64,000 nt of DNA from Campylobacter concisus (GTDB lineage Bacteria; Campylobacterota; Campylobacteria; Campylobacterales; Campylobacteraceae): assembly GCF_003048535.1 (NCBI RefSeq), contig NZ_PIRQ01000009.1, forward strand, positions 1 to 64,000, written 5' to 3'. The notes beneath the pieces are model-generated. The model saw only the letters and a program-made list of their open reading frames with translations, had not been told where the DNA came from and did not search any database. Each line of letters starts with the position of its first letter. Position 1 is the stretch's first letter. A program made the translations under genes and the position numbers. Below are positions 34,071 to 42,573 of the stretch, piece by piece.

Positions 34071-34943
34071 ATGAAAAAATCACTTATGTTGGCTGCTTCT
34101 ATGCTGCTTTTATCTTTAAATTTCGCTTTTGGTGCGGATGAAAAAACGCAAGTTAGCTTTAGTGGCTCATCTACTCTAGCTCCAGTTATTGCTAAAATTT
34201 CAACCGACTTTATCGAAAAGTACGAAACTTGGGACAAAGTTGATAGCTCTTTGCCAAACAAAAATATCACCATTTTTGTCTCAGCTGGTGGCTCTGGTGC
34301 TGGCGTGAAAGCCGTGCTTGATCATGTCGCTGACTTTGGCATGCTAGCTCGCGACGTAAAAGATAGCGAAAAAGCAAAGATCAAAGATATGAAAGCCTAT
34401 ACGCTTGGCATAGACGCACTTTGTGTGGCTGTAAACCCAGAAAATGAGGTGATAAAGCTAAAGGGTGGAAATTTAAGCAAAGATGAGATCGTCAAAATTT
34501 TCTCAGGCGAGTACAAAAAGTGGAGTGACCTTGACAAATCCCTACCAAATGACGAAATAGTCGTAGTTACAAGAGATCTTGGTGGCGGTGCTCACGAGGT
34601 ATTTCAAAAAAAGATCATGAAAGATGTCAAAGTTAGTAAAAACGTCATCCAATCACCTTCCATGGGCGCACTTGTCTCAAAAATCATCGAAAATAAAAAC
34701 GCTATTGGCTACGCTTCTTTTGGTATCACAAATCAAAACAAAGGCAAGCTAATACCGCTAAACGTTGACGGCGTCGAGCCAACTGTTAAAAACATAGTTG
34801 ATGGCAAATACTACATCTCTCGTCCGCTCATCATCGTAAAAAGTGGCGACCTAAGCAAGAGTGAGCAAATTTTTGTTGGCGTGTTAAATTCAGCCGAAGG
34901 TCAAAAGACTATCGAAAAAATGGGATTTATACCAGTAAAATAG
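34071..34943 (+). CDS. pstS: Phosphate ABC transporter binding protein PstS
   Basis: A 290-residue periplasmic protein with signal peptide (SMLLLSLNFAFG). Phosphate-binding features are FSGSSTLAPVIAKI (Ser-rich first loop), the SAGGSGAGVKAV helix start, FGMLARDV, and the second-domain loop TRDLGGGAHEVFQKKI. The order of permease and ATPase genes downstream completes a Pst system. The sequence lies closer to the PstS family than to molybdate or tungstate binders, but substrate preference is inferred. ATG 34071 follows a perfect GGAGG. Confidence 0.85.
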   Translation: MKKSLMLAASMLLLSLNFAFGADEKTQVSFSGSSTLAPVIAKISTDFIEKYETWDKVDSSLPNKNITIFVSAGGSGAGVKAVLDHVADFGMLARDVKDSEKAKIKDMKAYTLGIDALCVAVNPENEVIKLKGGNLSKDEIVKIFSGEYKKWSDLDKSLPNDEIVVVTRDLGGGAHEVFQKKIMKDVKVSKNVIQSPSMGALVSKIIENKNAIGYASFGITNQNKGKLIPLNVDGVEPTVKNIVDGKYYISRPLIIVKSGDLSKSEQIFVGVLNSAEGQKTIEKMGFIPVK

Positions 34944-34946
34944 CCA

Positions 34947-35804
34947 ATGACAGGGCAAATTTTTAAAGGCGCGATATATCTTTTCACACTTTTATCCGCC
35001 ATGCTTTTGCTTTTACTCGTGGGGTTTTTACTGCTAAATTCCACGAGTTTCTTTACAGAAGTAAGCCTTTATGACTTCTTGCTAAATGGCGACTGGGACG
35101 TTAGCACAGAGCCTTTTAGCTTTGGGCTCTTTAATATCCTAATCGCAAATTTCGCAGTTGCGTTTTTAGCTTGTATATTTTCATTTTTTATCTCGCTTGG
35201 TATCACTATATTTATATGCTTTTTTGCGAGCGCCTGGCTTAGGCACGTGCTAGACTGGATGATACGAATACTAGCTGGCATACCATCTATCATATATGGA
35301 TTTTTCGCGCTTTACACGGTTGTAAAAATTTTAGAGTCAGGGCTAAAAATGTCCGCTGGCGAGTCTGTCTTAGCAGCTAGTCTCATACTTAGCGTCATGA
35401 TACTGCCCTTTTTTACCTCGCACTTGCTCCAAAGCGTGGGTCTGCTAAAGCAAAATTTCAAAACAAACTCAGACGCACTTGGCGTAAGCACTGGATATTT
35501 TATAAGAAAAGTCATTTTTAGAAAATCCATAAAAGCTAGCATTTCAGGCTTTATACTCGCATTTTCAAGGGCAGCTGGCGAGACAATGGCTGTGATGATG
35601 GTCATAGGCAACACCCCGCTTTTTCCGCACCTACTCTCAAAAGCTCAGACCATACCATCTCTAATAGCCCTTGAAATGGGCATGAGCGAGGCTGGCAGCC
35701 TGCACTATCACGCTCTTATTGCAAGCGGATTTGTCCTGCTTGTTTTTATATTTATGCTAAATATTTTTATCTTTAAATTTGAGAAAAACAATGAACACCT
35801 TTAA
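34947..35804 (+). CDS. pstC: Phosphate ABC transporter permease PstC
   Basis: A 285-residue permease with six membrane helices and the ABC coupling loop SDALGVSTGYFIRKVIFRKSIKASISGFILAFSRAAGETMAVMMVIGN, split here for length: the EAA-like part starts near residue 175 and ends with the Pst signature RAAGETMAV near residue 213. The start follows the pstS stop by 3 bases and its end overlaps pstA by 14 bases. Confidence 0.86.
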   Translation: MTGQIFKGAIYLFTLLSAMLLLLLVGFLLLNSTSFFTEVSLYDFLLNGDWDVSTEPFSFGLFNILIANFAVAFLACIFSFFISLGITIFICFFASAWLRHVLDWMIRILAGIPSIIYGFFALYTVVKILESGLKMSAGESVLAASLILSVMILPFFTSHLLQSVGLLKQNFKTNSDALGVSTGYFIRKVIFRKSIKASISGFILAFSRAAGETMAVMMVIGNTPLFPHLLSKAQTIPSLIALEMGMSEAGSLHYHALIASGFVLLVFIFMLNIFIFKFEKNNEHL

Positions 35805-36648
35805 AGATTTTATAGTCAAATTTTACGCTTATCTTTGCGTATTTATAGTGGTTGCGGTGATATTTTGGATATTTTATTTCATCTTTGCAAATGGCATCTC
35901 TCAGATAAATTTAGACTTTCTAACTAAAAACCCGCAAGGTTTAAATTTAGGTGAGAGCGGTGGCATAAAAGACGCCATCATAGGCTCATTTTTGCTGATG
36001 ATCCTATCTATGATATTTTCAGCACTTCTTGGCGTTAGCTGCGCCATTTACAGGCAAATTTACTGCACATCTCGCATCATAAAACTTGGGCTTAAATTTA
36101 TCATCCAAACGATGGCCTCGATACCATCTATCCTGCTTGGTATGTTTGTTTATGGGCTTTTTATCGTTAGCCTTGATATCCCAAAAAGCCTGCTAACAGC
36201 TAGCATTACACTTGCCTTGATGGTCTTTCCGTTTGTTGAAGTTAGCACAGAAAAGGCGATCTCGCAGACCGATGAAAAGATGTTAAGAGATAGCTTCGCA
36301 CTTGGCGTTGATAAAAATTTTATGGCCAGAAAGCTAGTTTTGCCAACTATTAGAAAAAATATCATATCCATCTTAATACTTGCTGGCAGCTACGCCATAG
36401 GGGCAACTGCGCCGCTACTTTTAACAGGGGTCGTCTTCATGGCAAAGGCTGAGGGCCTTCTCTCGCCAGTCATGGCACTGCCTTTTCATCTGCACATGCT
36501 CCTAAGCCAATCAATCGCAACGCAAAATGCCTACGCCACGGCGCTTGTGCTCATCTTTATACTTATCATTTTGCACCTGCTTTCAGCCGTAGTTTTATTT
36601 GATATAGGAGAGAAAATTGCCAGATATTTTAAACATAAAAGATCTTAG
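35791..36648 (+). CDS. pstA: Phosphate ABC transporter permease PstA
   Basis: A 285-residue permease with about six helices. The family block GGIKDAIIGSFLLMIL lies near residue 50, FIIQTMASIPSILLGMFVYGLF near 100, and the coupling loop RDSFALGVDKNFMARKLVLPTIRKN near 170. ATG 35791 inside the end of pstC is preferred over TTG 35779. The 3' end overlaps pstB by 32 bases. Confidence 0.85.
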   Translation: MNTFKDFIVKFYAYLCVFIVVAVIFWIFYFIFANGISQINLDFLTKNPQGLNLGESGGIKDAIIGSFLLMILSMIFSALLGVSCAIYRQIYCTSRIIKLGLKFIIQTMASIPSILLGMFVYGLFIVSLDIPKSLLTASITLALMVFPFVEVSTEKAISQTDEKMLRDSFALGVDKNFMARKLVLPTIRKNIISILILAGSYAIGATAPLLLTGVVFMAKAEGLLSPVMALPFHLHMLLSQSIATQNAYATALVLIFILIILHLLSAVVLFDIGEKIARYFKHKRS

Positions 36649-37282
36649 TATCTTTTACCAAGAGAATGAAATTTTAAAAGATCTAAATTTAAACATCGCC
36701 CAAAATGAGATCATCTGTCTAATGGGCAGCTCAGGATGTGGCAAATCAACATTTCTTTCAGCACTAAATGGCTTTTTGGAGCAAAAAGGCGGCAGATATA
36801 GCGGAGAAATTTTATTTAAAGGTAAAAATATCAAAGATAAGGACGAAATTTGGCTAAGACGAAAGCTAGCCATACTCTTTCAAGACACCACGCTCTTTCC
36901 TTTTAGCGTCGAGAGAAATTTGACCTATGCGATGGAATTTTACGAAGGCAGCATAAAAGATAAGCAAAAAAGAGTAGAAGAGCTGCTTAAAAGCGTAAAT
37001 TTGCTAGATGAGATAAATGACCTTGATATGCCAGCTAGCAAACTTTCAGGAGGTCAAAAGCAAAGACTTTGCATCGCAAGGATGCTAACTACAAAGCCTG
37101 AAGTGCTCATGCTTGATGAGCCTTGTTCGTCGCTTGATATGAAAAATGTCTTGATTGTAGAGGAGCTTTTAAAAAGCTTGTCGCAAAGATACACTATCAT
37201 CATCACCACGCACAATGAAGAGCAGGCAAAAAGGCTTGGCGGCAGAATAGTTCGCATCGTAGATAAGAAATTTACATTTTAA
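36617..37282 (+). CDS. pstB: Phosphate ABC transporter ATPase PstB
   Basis: A 221-residue ABC ATPase with Walker A GSSGCGKST near residue 37, the Q-loop LFQDTTLFPFSV, signature KLSGGQKQRL near 140, Walker B VLMLDEPCSSLD and the His switch TTHNEEQ. It is about 25-30 residues shorter than usual PstB proteins. Translation probably begins at TTG 36617, with ATAGGAGAG upstream at 36604-36612. It energises the PstC/PstA pore; last gene of the operon. No phoU follows. Confidence 0.82.
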   Translation: MPDILNIKDLSIFYQENEILKDLNLNIAQNEIICLMGSSGCGKSTFLSALNGFLEQKGGRYSGEILFKGKNIKDKDEIWLRRKLAILFQDTTLFPFSVERNLTYAMEFYEGSIKDKQKRVEELLKSVNLLDEINDLDMPASKLSGGQKQRLCIARMLTTKPEVLMLDEPCSSLDMKNVLIVEELLKSLSQRYTIIITTHNEEQAKRLGGRIVRIVDKKFTF

Positions 37283-37283
37283 A

Positions 37284-37304
37284 AGAGCTAGAATTTCTAG
37301 CTCT
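37284..37304. terminator. Bidirectional terminator between pstB and aguB
   Basis: AGAGCTAGAA (37284-37293) and TTCTAGCTCT (37295-37304) form a 10-bp stem right after the pstB stop and right after the aguB stop on the other strand. A and T tracts on the flanks suit both directions. Confidence 0.65.
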
Positions 37305-37308
37305 AAAT

Positions 37309-38181
37309 TTAGTCGATAAACCTCTTTGTGATATTTGCATAGGCATCGATCCTGCGGTCTCTTAAAAATGGCCAAATTCTGCGCACTTCTTCACTTCTTT
37401 TCATGTCTATTTCAACGATCTTGCATAGCTCATCTGTGCTATTTGCGCGGAAAAGCTGCTCGCCTTGTGGCCCAAAAACAAAGCTATTTCCCCAAAATTT
37501 TATCCCATCCATCACACCACTATCATCTTTTTCAAAACCCACGCGATTTACTGCGACCACTGGCAGACCATTTGCCACACTATGGCCTCTTTGCACCGCC
37601 ACCCACGCTTCAAGCTGTCTTGATTTTTCATCGTCACTATCGCCCTCAAACCAGCCAATAGCCGTTGGATAGATGAGAATTTTCGCCCCTTTTAGCGCCA
37701 TTAGCCTTGCTGCTTCTGGATACCACTGATCCCAGCAAACCAAAACGCCAAGCTTGCCAAGGCTTGTTTCAATTGGCTCAAAGCCGATATCACCAGGCGT
37801 GAAGTAAAATTTCTCGTAAAATCCAGGGTCATCAGGGATGTGCATTTTTCGGTATTTGCCAGCGACACTTCCGTCACGCTCAAAGACAAAGGCGGTGTTG
37901 TGATAAAGTCCGTCAGCCCTCTTTTCAAATAGCGAAGTGACTAAAACTACGCCGTTATCCTTAGCCACCCTGCCCCAAAAAGCGACGTCCTCTTGCCAAT
38001 CGTTTGCATGATTAAAGAAATTTGTATCCTCACTTTGGCAAAAGTACTGCGTCTGGTGCAGCTCTTGACAGACCACGAGATCAGCACCTCCATTTTTTGC
38101 CTCCGCGATTAGCTCAAGCGTCTTTGCGATGGTCGCCTCTTTTGTCCCTTTAAATTCTTGTTGAAGTAGTGCTACTTTCAT
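37309..38181 (-). CDS. aguB: N-carbamoylputrescine amidase
   Basis: A 290-residue nitrilase-superfamily amidase that releases putrescine, CO2 and NH3 from N-carbamoylputrescine. The Glu-Lys-Cys catalytic set is visible: CQELHQTQYFCQ near residue 40, KYRKMHIPDDPGFYEKFYFTPGD near 115, and VLVCWDQWYPEAARLMAL near 150. The wording GDSDDEKSRQLEAWVAVQRGHS is typical of this subfamily. It pairs with agmatine deiminase at 39112-40080, separated by a CDF gene. The start overlaps the CDF end by 32 bases. Confidence 0.92.
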   Translation of the reverse strand: MKVALLQQEFKGTKEATIAKTLELIAEAKNGGADLVVCQELHQTQYFCQSEDTNFFNHANDWQEDVAFWGRVAKDNGVVLVTSLFEKRADGLYHNTAFVFERDGSVAGKYRKMHIPDDPGFYEKFYFTPGDIGFEPIETSLGKLGVLVCWDQWYPEAARLMALKGAKILIYPTAIGWFEGDSDDEKSRQLEAWVAVQRGHSVANGLPVVAVNRVGFEKDDSGVMDGIKFWGNSFVFGPQGEQLFRANSTDELCKIVEIDMKRSEEVRRIWPFLRDRRIDAYANITKRFID

Positions 38182-39109
38182 CTCTTTTTCCTTCTTTGTC
38201 GTTGTATGGGTCTAAATGCGTGGTTATCTGCCACGAATAATCCCTAAATTTCTCTCTTATCTCAGCTTCAAGCGAGTCGGCCACCTCGTGCGCGTCGTAA
38301 AGCGAGATATCTTTGTCAAAAACTAAATGCAACGTTAAAAATATGGTATTTGCGCTCTGTCTTGTGTTTAGGTAGTGAAAGTCTGAAATCCTCTTCTTTG
38401 CCTTTATCATATTGATGATCCCCTTTGTGACTTCAGGGCTTGCTGCGTGATCTAGCAAGACACCAAGTGCGTCTTTGCCAAGGCTTATCGCGCTTTGAGC
38501 GATGTAGCCACTTATCACGATACCAAAGATCGCATCTATCATCACAAATCCGCTAAATTTAATGATAAGTAGCGAGATGATGACTGCTAGGTTGCTAAAA
38601 AGGTCGATCTTATAGTGCAGTGCGTCTGCTTTTATGATAAGGTTGCCACTTTTTTTAGAAATTTGGTTTAAAAATAGCACCAAACATAACGTCACTATGA
38701 CCGAAAATACCATCACACCAAGGCTTAAGCCAAGGTCTATCTCTAAATTTGGCTCGCTAAATTTCTTAACGCTCTCATAAAATATATATCCAGCAGCCAC
38801 AACGATGATAACGCACTCAAATAGCGCTGCTAACGCCTCTAGCTTTGTGTAGCCAAAGTTAAATCTCTCATCAGCTTGCTTTCTTGACTTTCTAAGCGCA
38901 AATAAATTTAAAAGCGAAACGATAAAATCAAGCATTGAATCAATCGCCGAGCCAAGCACAGCGACCGAACCGCTAAGAAGTCCCGCTGCAAATTTCACAA
39001 GTGCGAGCAAAAAGGCGCAAGCTCCGGCTGCGATAACTGCCTTATTTTCGCCCTGCGTGCACTCCTGCTTATTTATGCGGTTAAACTCATAATCAAACGG
39101 ACTTGACAA
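38150..39109 (-). CDS. Cation diffusion facilitator (FieF-like)
   Basis: A 319-residue divalent-metal exporter of the CDF family: six membrane helices then a cytoplasmic ferredoxin-like domain. Helix 2 has VLGSAIDSMLDFIVSLLNLFALRKSRKQADERFNFGYTKLEALAAL (seen in parts), with Ser-Asp-Asp type metal ligands, and helix 5 carries NLAVIISLLIIKFSGFVMIDAIFG with a further Asp. The C-terminal domain has DFHYLNTRQSANTIFLTLHLVFD. Translation seems to start at TTG 39109 with AAAGGT upstream; no ATG is available before the first helix. It lies inside the agmatine-to-putrescine operon; a role for metal supply to aguA/aguB is not evident. Confidence 0.85.
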   Translation of the reverse strand: MSSPFDYEFNRINKQECTQGENKAVIAAGACAFLLALVKFAAGLLSGSVAVLGSAIDSMLDFIVSLLNLFALRKSRKQADERFNFGYTKLEALAALFECVIIVVAAGYIFYESVKKFSEPNLEIDLGLSLGVMVFSVIVTLCLVLFLNQISKKSGNLIIKADALHYKIDLFSNLAVIISLLIIKFSGFVMIDAIFGIVISGYIAQSAISLGKDALGVLLDHAASPEVTKGIINMIKAKKRISDFHYLNTRQSANTIFLTLHLVFDKDISLYDAHEVADSLEAEIREKFRDYSWQITTHLDPYNDKEGKRDESSTTSTRI

Positions 39110-39111
39110 GG

Positions 39112-40080
39112 CTAAGACCTTTTGTATCTATTTTGGCTTGAGCAGTGAAGCGAGCCATTTTGACGGACAAAAACTAGCGAATTTACACCGATGATCTTTC
39201 TATCTGGAAGTGCCTTGGCTAGTAAATTTAGTACCTTTTCGTCGTTTTCGTCGTTATATGTTGGCACGATCAGTGCGCCATTTACAAAGATGAAGTTTGC
39301 ATAGGTGCAGCCAAGCCTTTTGCCATCATAAAATTTAGGTTTTGGTAGCGGCAGAGCAAGTAGCTTAAAGCCAGTTTTTTTAAGCTCATCTTCCATCCTT
39401 TTTAGCTCATCAAAGTGCTCATCGCTCCCATCTTCGCAAGCTGCGTAAGCTATCGTATCAGGCGTGATAAAGCGTGCTAAAGTGTCGATGTGACTATCTG
39501 TGTCATCGCCTTTTATAAAGCCATTTTCAAGCCAGATGATACGCTTTAGGCCAAATAAATTTTTAAGCTTCTCCTCGATCTGCTCTTTGCTAAGAGAGGA
39601 ATTTCTATTTTCATTTAGCAGGCATTTTGAGGTGGTTAAAAGCACGCCATCTCCGTTAAACTCGATGCTTCCGCCCTCTAGTATCATATCAACTGACTCA
39701 AGCTTGGTTTTGTAAATTTTAGCTAGCTCTAAATTTATCGCATCATCTTTTGAGCTCTTAAATTTACCGCCCCAAGCGTTAAATTTAAAGTCGTAGCTCT
39801 TTACGCCGTCTTCAGCACAAACGTCGATCATACCGTAGTCTCTGATCCAAGTATCGTCAGTCTCAAGCTTAACAAACTCAACATTTTTAAATTTCTTAAA
39901 CCTAGCAAAATTTGCCTCATCGGGGCAGATGAGCACCACCTTCTGATAGGGCGTAACAGCAGCCACAAGCTCCTCATAGCTCGCCAAAATCTCCTCTAAA
40001 TAAGGCTCCCAGTCGCTATTGCTATGTGGCAGCGATAAAAACAAAAGCCCCTGCTCTTCCCACTCTGCGTACGCTCTCAC
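39112..40080 (-). CDS. aguA: Agmatine deiminase
   Basis: A 322-residue enzyme of the peptidyl-arginine deiminase-like family that turns agmatine into N-carbamoylputrescine plus NH3. Hallmarks are DDTWIRDYG near residue 95, FNAWGGKF near 122, LEGGSIEFNGDGVLLTT near 157, and the nucleophile loop KRLGCTYANFIFVNGALIVPTY near residue 275 with the catalytic Cys. With aguB it completes arginine-derived putrescine synthesis from agmatine. Start is GTG 40080, overlapping the stop of the small gene upstream as GTGA. Confidence 0.9.
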   Translation of the reverse strand: MRAYAEWEEQGLLFLSLPHSNSDWEPYLEEILASYEELVAAVTPYQKVVLICPDEANFARFKKFKNVEFVKLETDDTWIRDYGMIDVCAEDGVKSYDFKFNAWGGKFKSSKDDAINLELAKIYKTKLESVDMILEGGSIEFNGDGVLLTTSKCLLNENRNSSLSKEQIEEKLKNLFGLKRIIWLENGFIKGDDTDSHIDTLARFITPDTIAYAACEDGSDEHFDELKRMEDELKKTGFKLLALPLPKPKFYDGKRLGCTYANFIFVNGALIVPTYNDENDEKVLNLLAKALPDRKIIGVNSLVFVRQNGSLHCSSQNRYKRS

Positions 40081-40322
40081 GCTCTCTCCTTGTAAATTTT
40101 ATAAATTCCATAAATCGTAATGATTATCCAAAAGACCTCTATCAAAAATGAACCGAGGTTAAAGTGCACAAAAAGCGAGATGATGAGTAGCACCGCACCT
40201 GCTAAATTTATTATCTGATAGGCTAGATCGCGGCTATTTAGGCGGCCGATCTGAAGTAAAAAGTAGCCCATCACGATGCAAATCATCCCCAAAAAGCCGA
40301 TGATCTGAAAAAGATCGATCAA
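40077..40322 (-). CDS. CBU_0592-like small membrane protein
   Basis: An 81-residue protein with three hydrophobic helices: IIGFLGMICIVMGYFLL, YQIINLAGAVLLIISLFV and LIEVFWIIITIYGIYKI. The pattern of Tyr, Asn-Leu-Gly and a closing W-x-x-I-x-x-Y-G-I is that of the CBU_0592 family. No function is known. TTG 40322 is the likely start with AAGGAT upstream. It heads the aguA-CDF-aguB unit. Confidence 0.7.
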   Translation of the reverse strand: MIDLFQIIGFLGMICIVMGYFLLQIGRLNSRDLAYQIINLAGAVLLIISLFVHFNLGSFLIEVFWIIITIYGIYKIYKERA

Positions 40323-40432
40323 ATTTTATCCTTTTTGTAAGCTTAAATTTAAAACAAGATCATATCTAATTAGTTTTAAATTTATGATTATAAGATAAAA
40401 TAACTCCATTTTTCAGATTGGATTAAAGTTTT

Positions 40433-41086
40433 ATGGATTTTGAGTTTATTGAGAAATTTTATCCGCTTTATGTTAAGGCCGGAGTGCTTACCTGTGAGAT
40501 CGCCTTTTTAGGGATCGTTTTTTCTATTTTGATCGGTATTTTTTGTATGGCCGTGAAATTTTACAAGCTAAAATTTCTATCAAAAGTGATTGACTGCTAC
40601 GTTGAGCTCTCAAGAAATACGCCACTTCTTATACAGCTTTTCTTTTTATATTATGGCTTGCCAAAGCTTGGAGTGTCGATGAGCGGCTTTGCCTGTGCGG
40701 TTGCTGGGCTTAGCTTTCTTGGTGGTAGCTATATGAGTGAGAGCTTTAGACTTGGTTTTGAGGCGGTTAGAAAGTCGCAGATAGAAGCAGGACTTAGCAT
40801 CGCACTTAGTAAAAATCAGCTCTTAAGATATGTTATCTTGCCTCAAGCATTTAGCGTAGCAGTGCCAAGCATTAGTGCAAATATTATCTTTTTACTAAAA
40901 GAAACAAGCATCGTTAGCATCGTGGCACTCGCCGATCTAGTTTACGTCGCAAAGGATCTTATCGGGCTTTATTACAAGACAGACGAGGCACTTTTTATGC
41001 TGGTTATTAGCTATCTTGTAATCATCTTGCCAGTCTCGCTGGCGCTTAGCTACGTCGAAAAAAGGGTGAGAAATGCAAGGAGTTAG
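40433..41086 (+). CDS. Amino-acid ABC transporter permease 1
   Basis: A 217-residue His/Glu/Gln/Arg-type ABC permease with five helices. YVELSRNTPLLIQLFFLYYGLPKLG lies near residue 55, and the EAA coupling loop is FEAVRKSQIEAGLSIALSKNQLLRYVILPQAF near residue 110. With the next three genes it forms a complete importer. The end overlaps the second permease by 14 bases. Confidence 0.92.
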   Translation: MDFEFIEKFYPLYVKAGVLTCEIAFLGIVFSILIGIFCMAVKFYKLKFLSKVIDCYVELSRNTPLLIQLFFLYYGLPKLGVSMSGFACAVAGLSFLGGSYMSESFRLGFEAVRKSQIEAGLSIALSKNQLLRYVILPQAFSVAVPSISANIIFLLKETSIVSIVALADLVYVAKDLIGLYYKTDEALFMLVISYLVIILPVSLALSYVEKRVRNARS

Positions 41087-41741
41087 TATATTATTTGACA
41101 CGCAAAATTTACTAAGACTCTTTGAAGGTCTAGTCGTTAGCACAGAAATTTCATTTATCTCTATATTTATCTCTATAATCGGTGGCTTAGTGCTTGGCGT
41201 ACTTATGAGCATGAAAAATAAATTTATCTATTTTATTTTAAAAATTTGCCTAGAAATCGTTCGTATAATGCCTCAGATCGTTTGGTTATTTTTATTTTAT
41301 TTTGGTGTCAGTAAGGCGTTTGATATCCACATTTCAGCATTTACAGCCTCACTCATCGTCTTTAGCTTGTGGGGAATTTTTGAAATGATGGACATCGTGC
41401 GTGGTGCAATAACATCAATACCAAAACATCAATTTGAATCAGCCGCCTCACTTGGGCTTAGTAAATTTCAAATTTACTCTCACGTCATCATCCCACTAGC
41501 CACGAGAAGGCTAGTGCCTGGAGCTGTAAATTTACTAAGCCGTATGATAAAAACGACCTCTATCGTCGTGCTAATTGGCGTTGTAGAGGTAGTCAAAGTC
41601 GGCCAGCAGATCATCGAGCGAAATGTATTTACAAATCCTATGGCGCCATTTTGGATATACACGCTCATATTCTTTTTATATTTTGCGATCTGCTATCCAG
41701 TCTCAAAATTATCAAAAAAACTAGAAGAAAAATGGAGCTAA
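41073..41741 (+). CDS. Amino-acid ABC transporter permease 2
   Basis: A 222-residue permease, partner of the preceding one. It has EIVRIMPQIVWLFLFYFGVSKAF near residue 65 and the coupling loop ITSIPKHQFESAASLGLSKFQIYSHVIIPLATRR near residue 110. Two different permease genes side by side indicate a heterodimeric pore. Confidence 0.92.
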   Translation: MQGVSILFDTQNLLRLFEGLVVSTEISFISIFISIIGGLVLGVLMSMKNKFIYFILKICLEIVRIMPQIVWLFLFYFGVSKAFDIHISAFTASLIVFSLWGIFEMMDIVRGAITSIPKHQFESAASLGLSKFQIYSHVIIPLATRRLVPGAVNLLSRMIKTTSIVVLIGVVEVVKVGQQIIERNVFTNPMAPFWIYTLIFFLYFAICYPVSKLSKKLEEKWS

Positions 41742-41742
41742 A

Positions 41743-42480
41743 ATGTGCGAAAACATCTTGGAACTTAAAAAAATAAACAAATTTTATGGAGAGCTTCACG
41801 CCTTAAAGGATATAAATTTAGAGGTTAAAAGCGGCGAAGTGGTCGTGCTTCTTGGACCATCGGGCTGTGGCAAGAGTACAACTCTTAGATGTATAAATGG
41901 CCTTGAGAGTATCGCAAGCGGCGAGATCATCATAGACGGCGAAGTAATAGACGCTAAATTTAAAGAGTGGCAAAGAATCCGTCAAAAGGTCGGCATGGTC
42001 TTTCAAAGCTACGAGCTCTTTGATCATATGAATGTCATTGACAACGTCCTTCTTGGGCCTTTAAAGGTGCAAAAAAGAAATAGGGCCGAGGCCGAAAAGA
42101 CCGCTGATATGTGGCTAAGCAAGGTTGGGCTGCTTGGTAAGAAATTTGCCTATCCAAAGGAGCTAAGCGGCGGTCAAAAGCAACGCATAGCTATAGTAAG
42201 AAGCCTTTGTTTAAACCCTGAAATTATGCTATTTGACGAGGTTACGGCTGCGCTTGATCCAGAGATCGTTAGAGAAGTGCTTGACGTGATACTAAATTTA
42301 GCCAAAGATGGCATGACAATGCTAATAGTCACCCACGAGATGAGCTTTGCAAGGGCGGTTGCAAACAAGATCGTATTTATGGACGCTGGAGCGATCGTGG
42401 AAATCAGCGAACCAGAGGAATTTTTTACCAACCCAAAGAGCGACCGCGCGAAGAAATTTCTAAATTTATTCTCGTTTTAG
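41743..42480 (+). CDS. Amino-acid ABC transporter ATPase
   Basis: A 245-residue polar amino-acid ABC ATPase. Walker A GPSGCGKSTTLRC near residue 38, Q-loop MVFQSYELFDHM, signature ELSGGQKQRIAI near 138, Walker B LFDEVTAALDPE and switch THEMSFAR are all canonical for the GlnQ/PebC group. It begins 1 base after the second permease gene. Confidence 0.94.
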   Translation: MCENILELKKINKFYGELHALKDINLEVKSGEVVVLLGPSGCGKSTTLRCINGLESIASGEIIIDGEVIDAKFKEWQRIRQKVGMVFQSYELFDHMNVIDNVLLGPLKVQKRNRAEAEKTADMWLSKVGLLGKKFAYPKELSGGQKQRIAIVRSLCLNPEIMLFDEVTAALDPEIVREVLDVILNLAKDGMTMLIVTHEMSFARAVANKIVFMDAGAIVEISEPEEFFTNPKSDRAKKFLNLFSF

Positions 42481-42521
42481 AAAAAATAAGAGATAATTTG
42501 CCGTTTTTTCAAAATGCGTTT

Positions 42522-42550
42522 AGAGCGAAAATTTAACGCTCTTATTTATT
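42522..42550 (+). terminator. Hairpin between the ABC ATPase and cjaA
   Basis: AGAGCG (42522-42527) and CGCTCT (42537-42542) pair around AAAATTTAA, followed by TTATTTATTT. It may end or attenuate the permease-ATPase transcript ahead of the binding-protein gene, which can have its own promoter in the same gap. Confidence 0.45.
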
Positions 42551-42573
42551 TAACTTTTTTACAAGGAGAAAGA

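Noticed and set aside
34071..37282. Tungstate or molybdate transporter instead of phosphate
   Set aside because: The binding-protein loop words and the order of binding protein, two permeases and ATPase suit Pst; a Tup system has a single permease.
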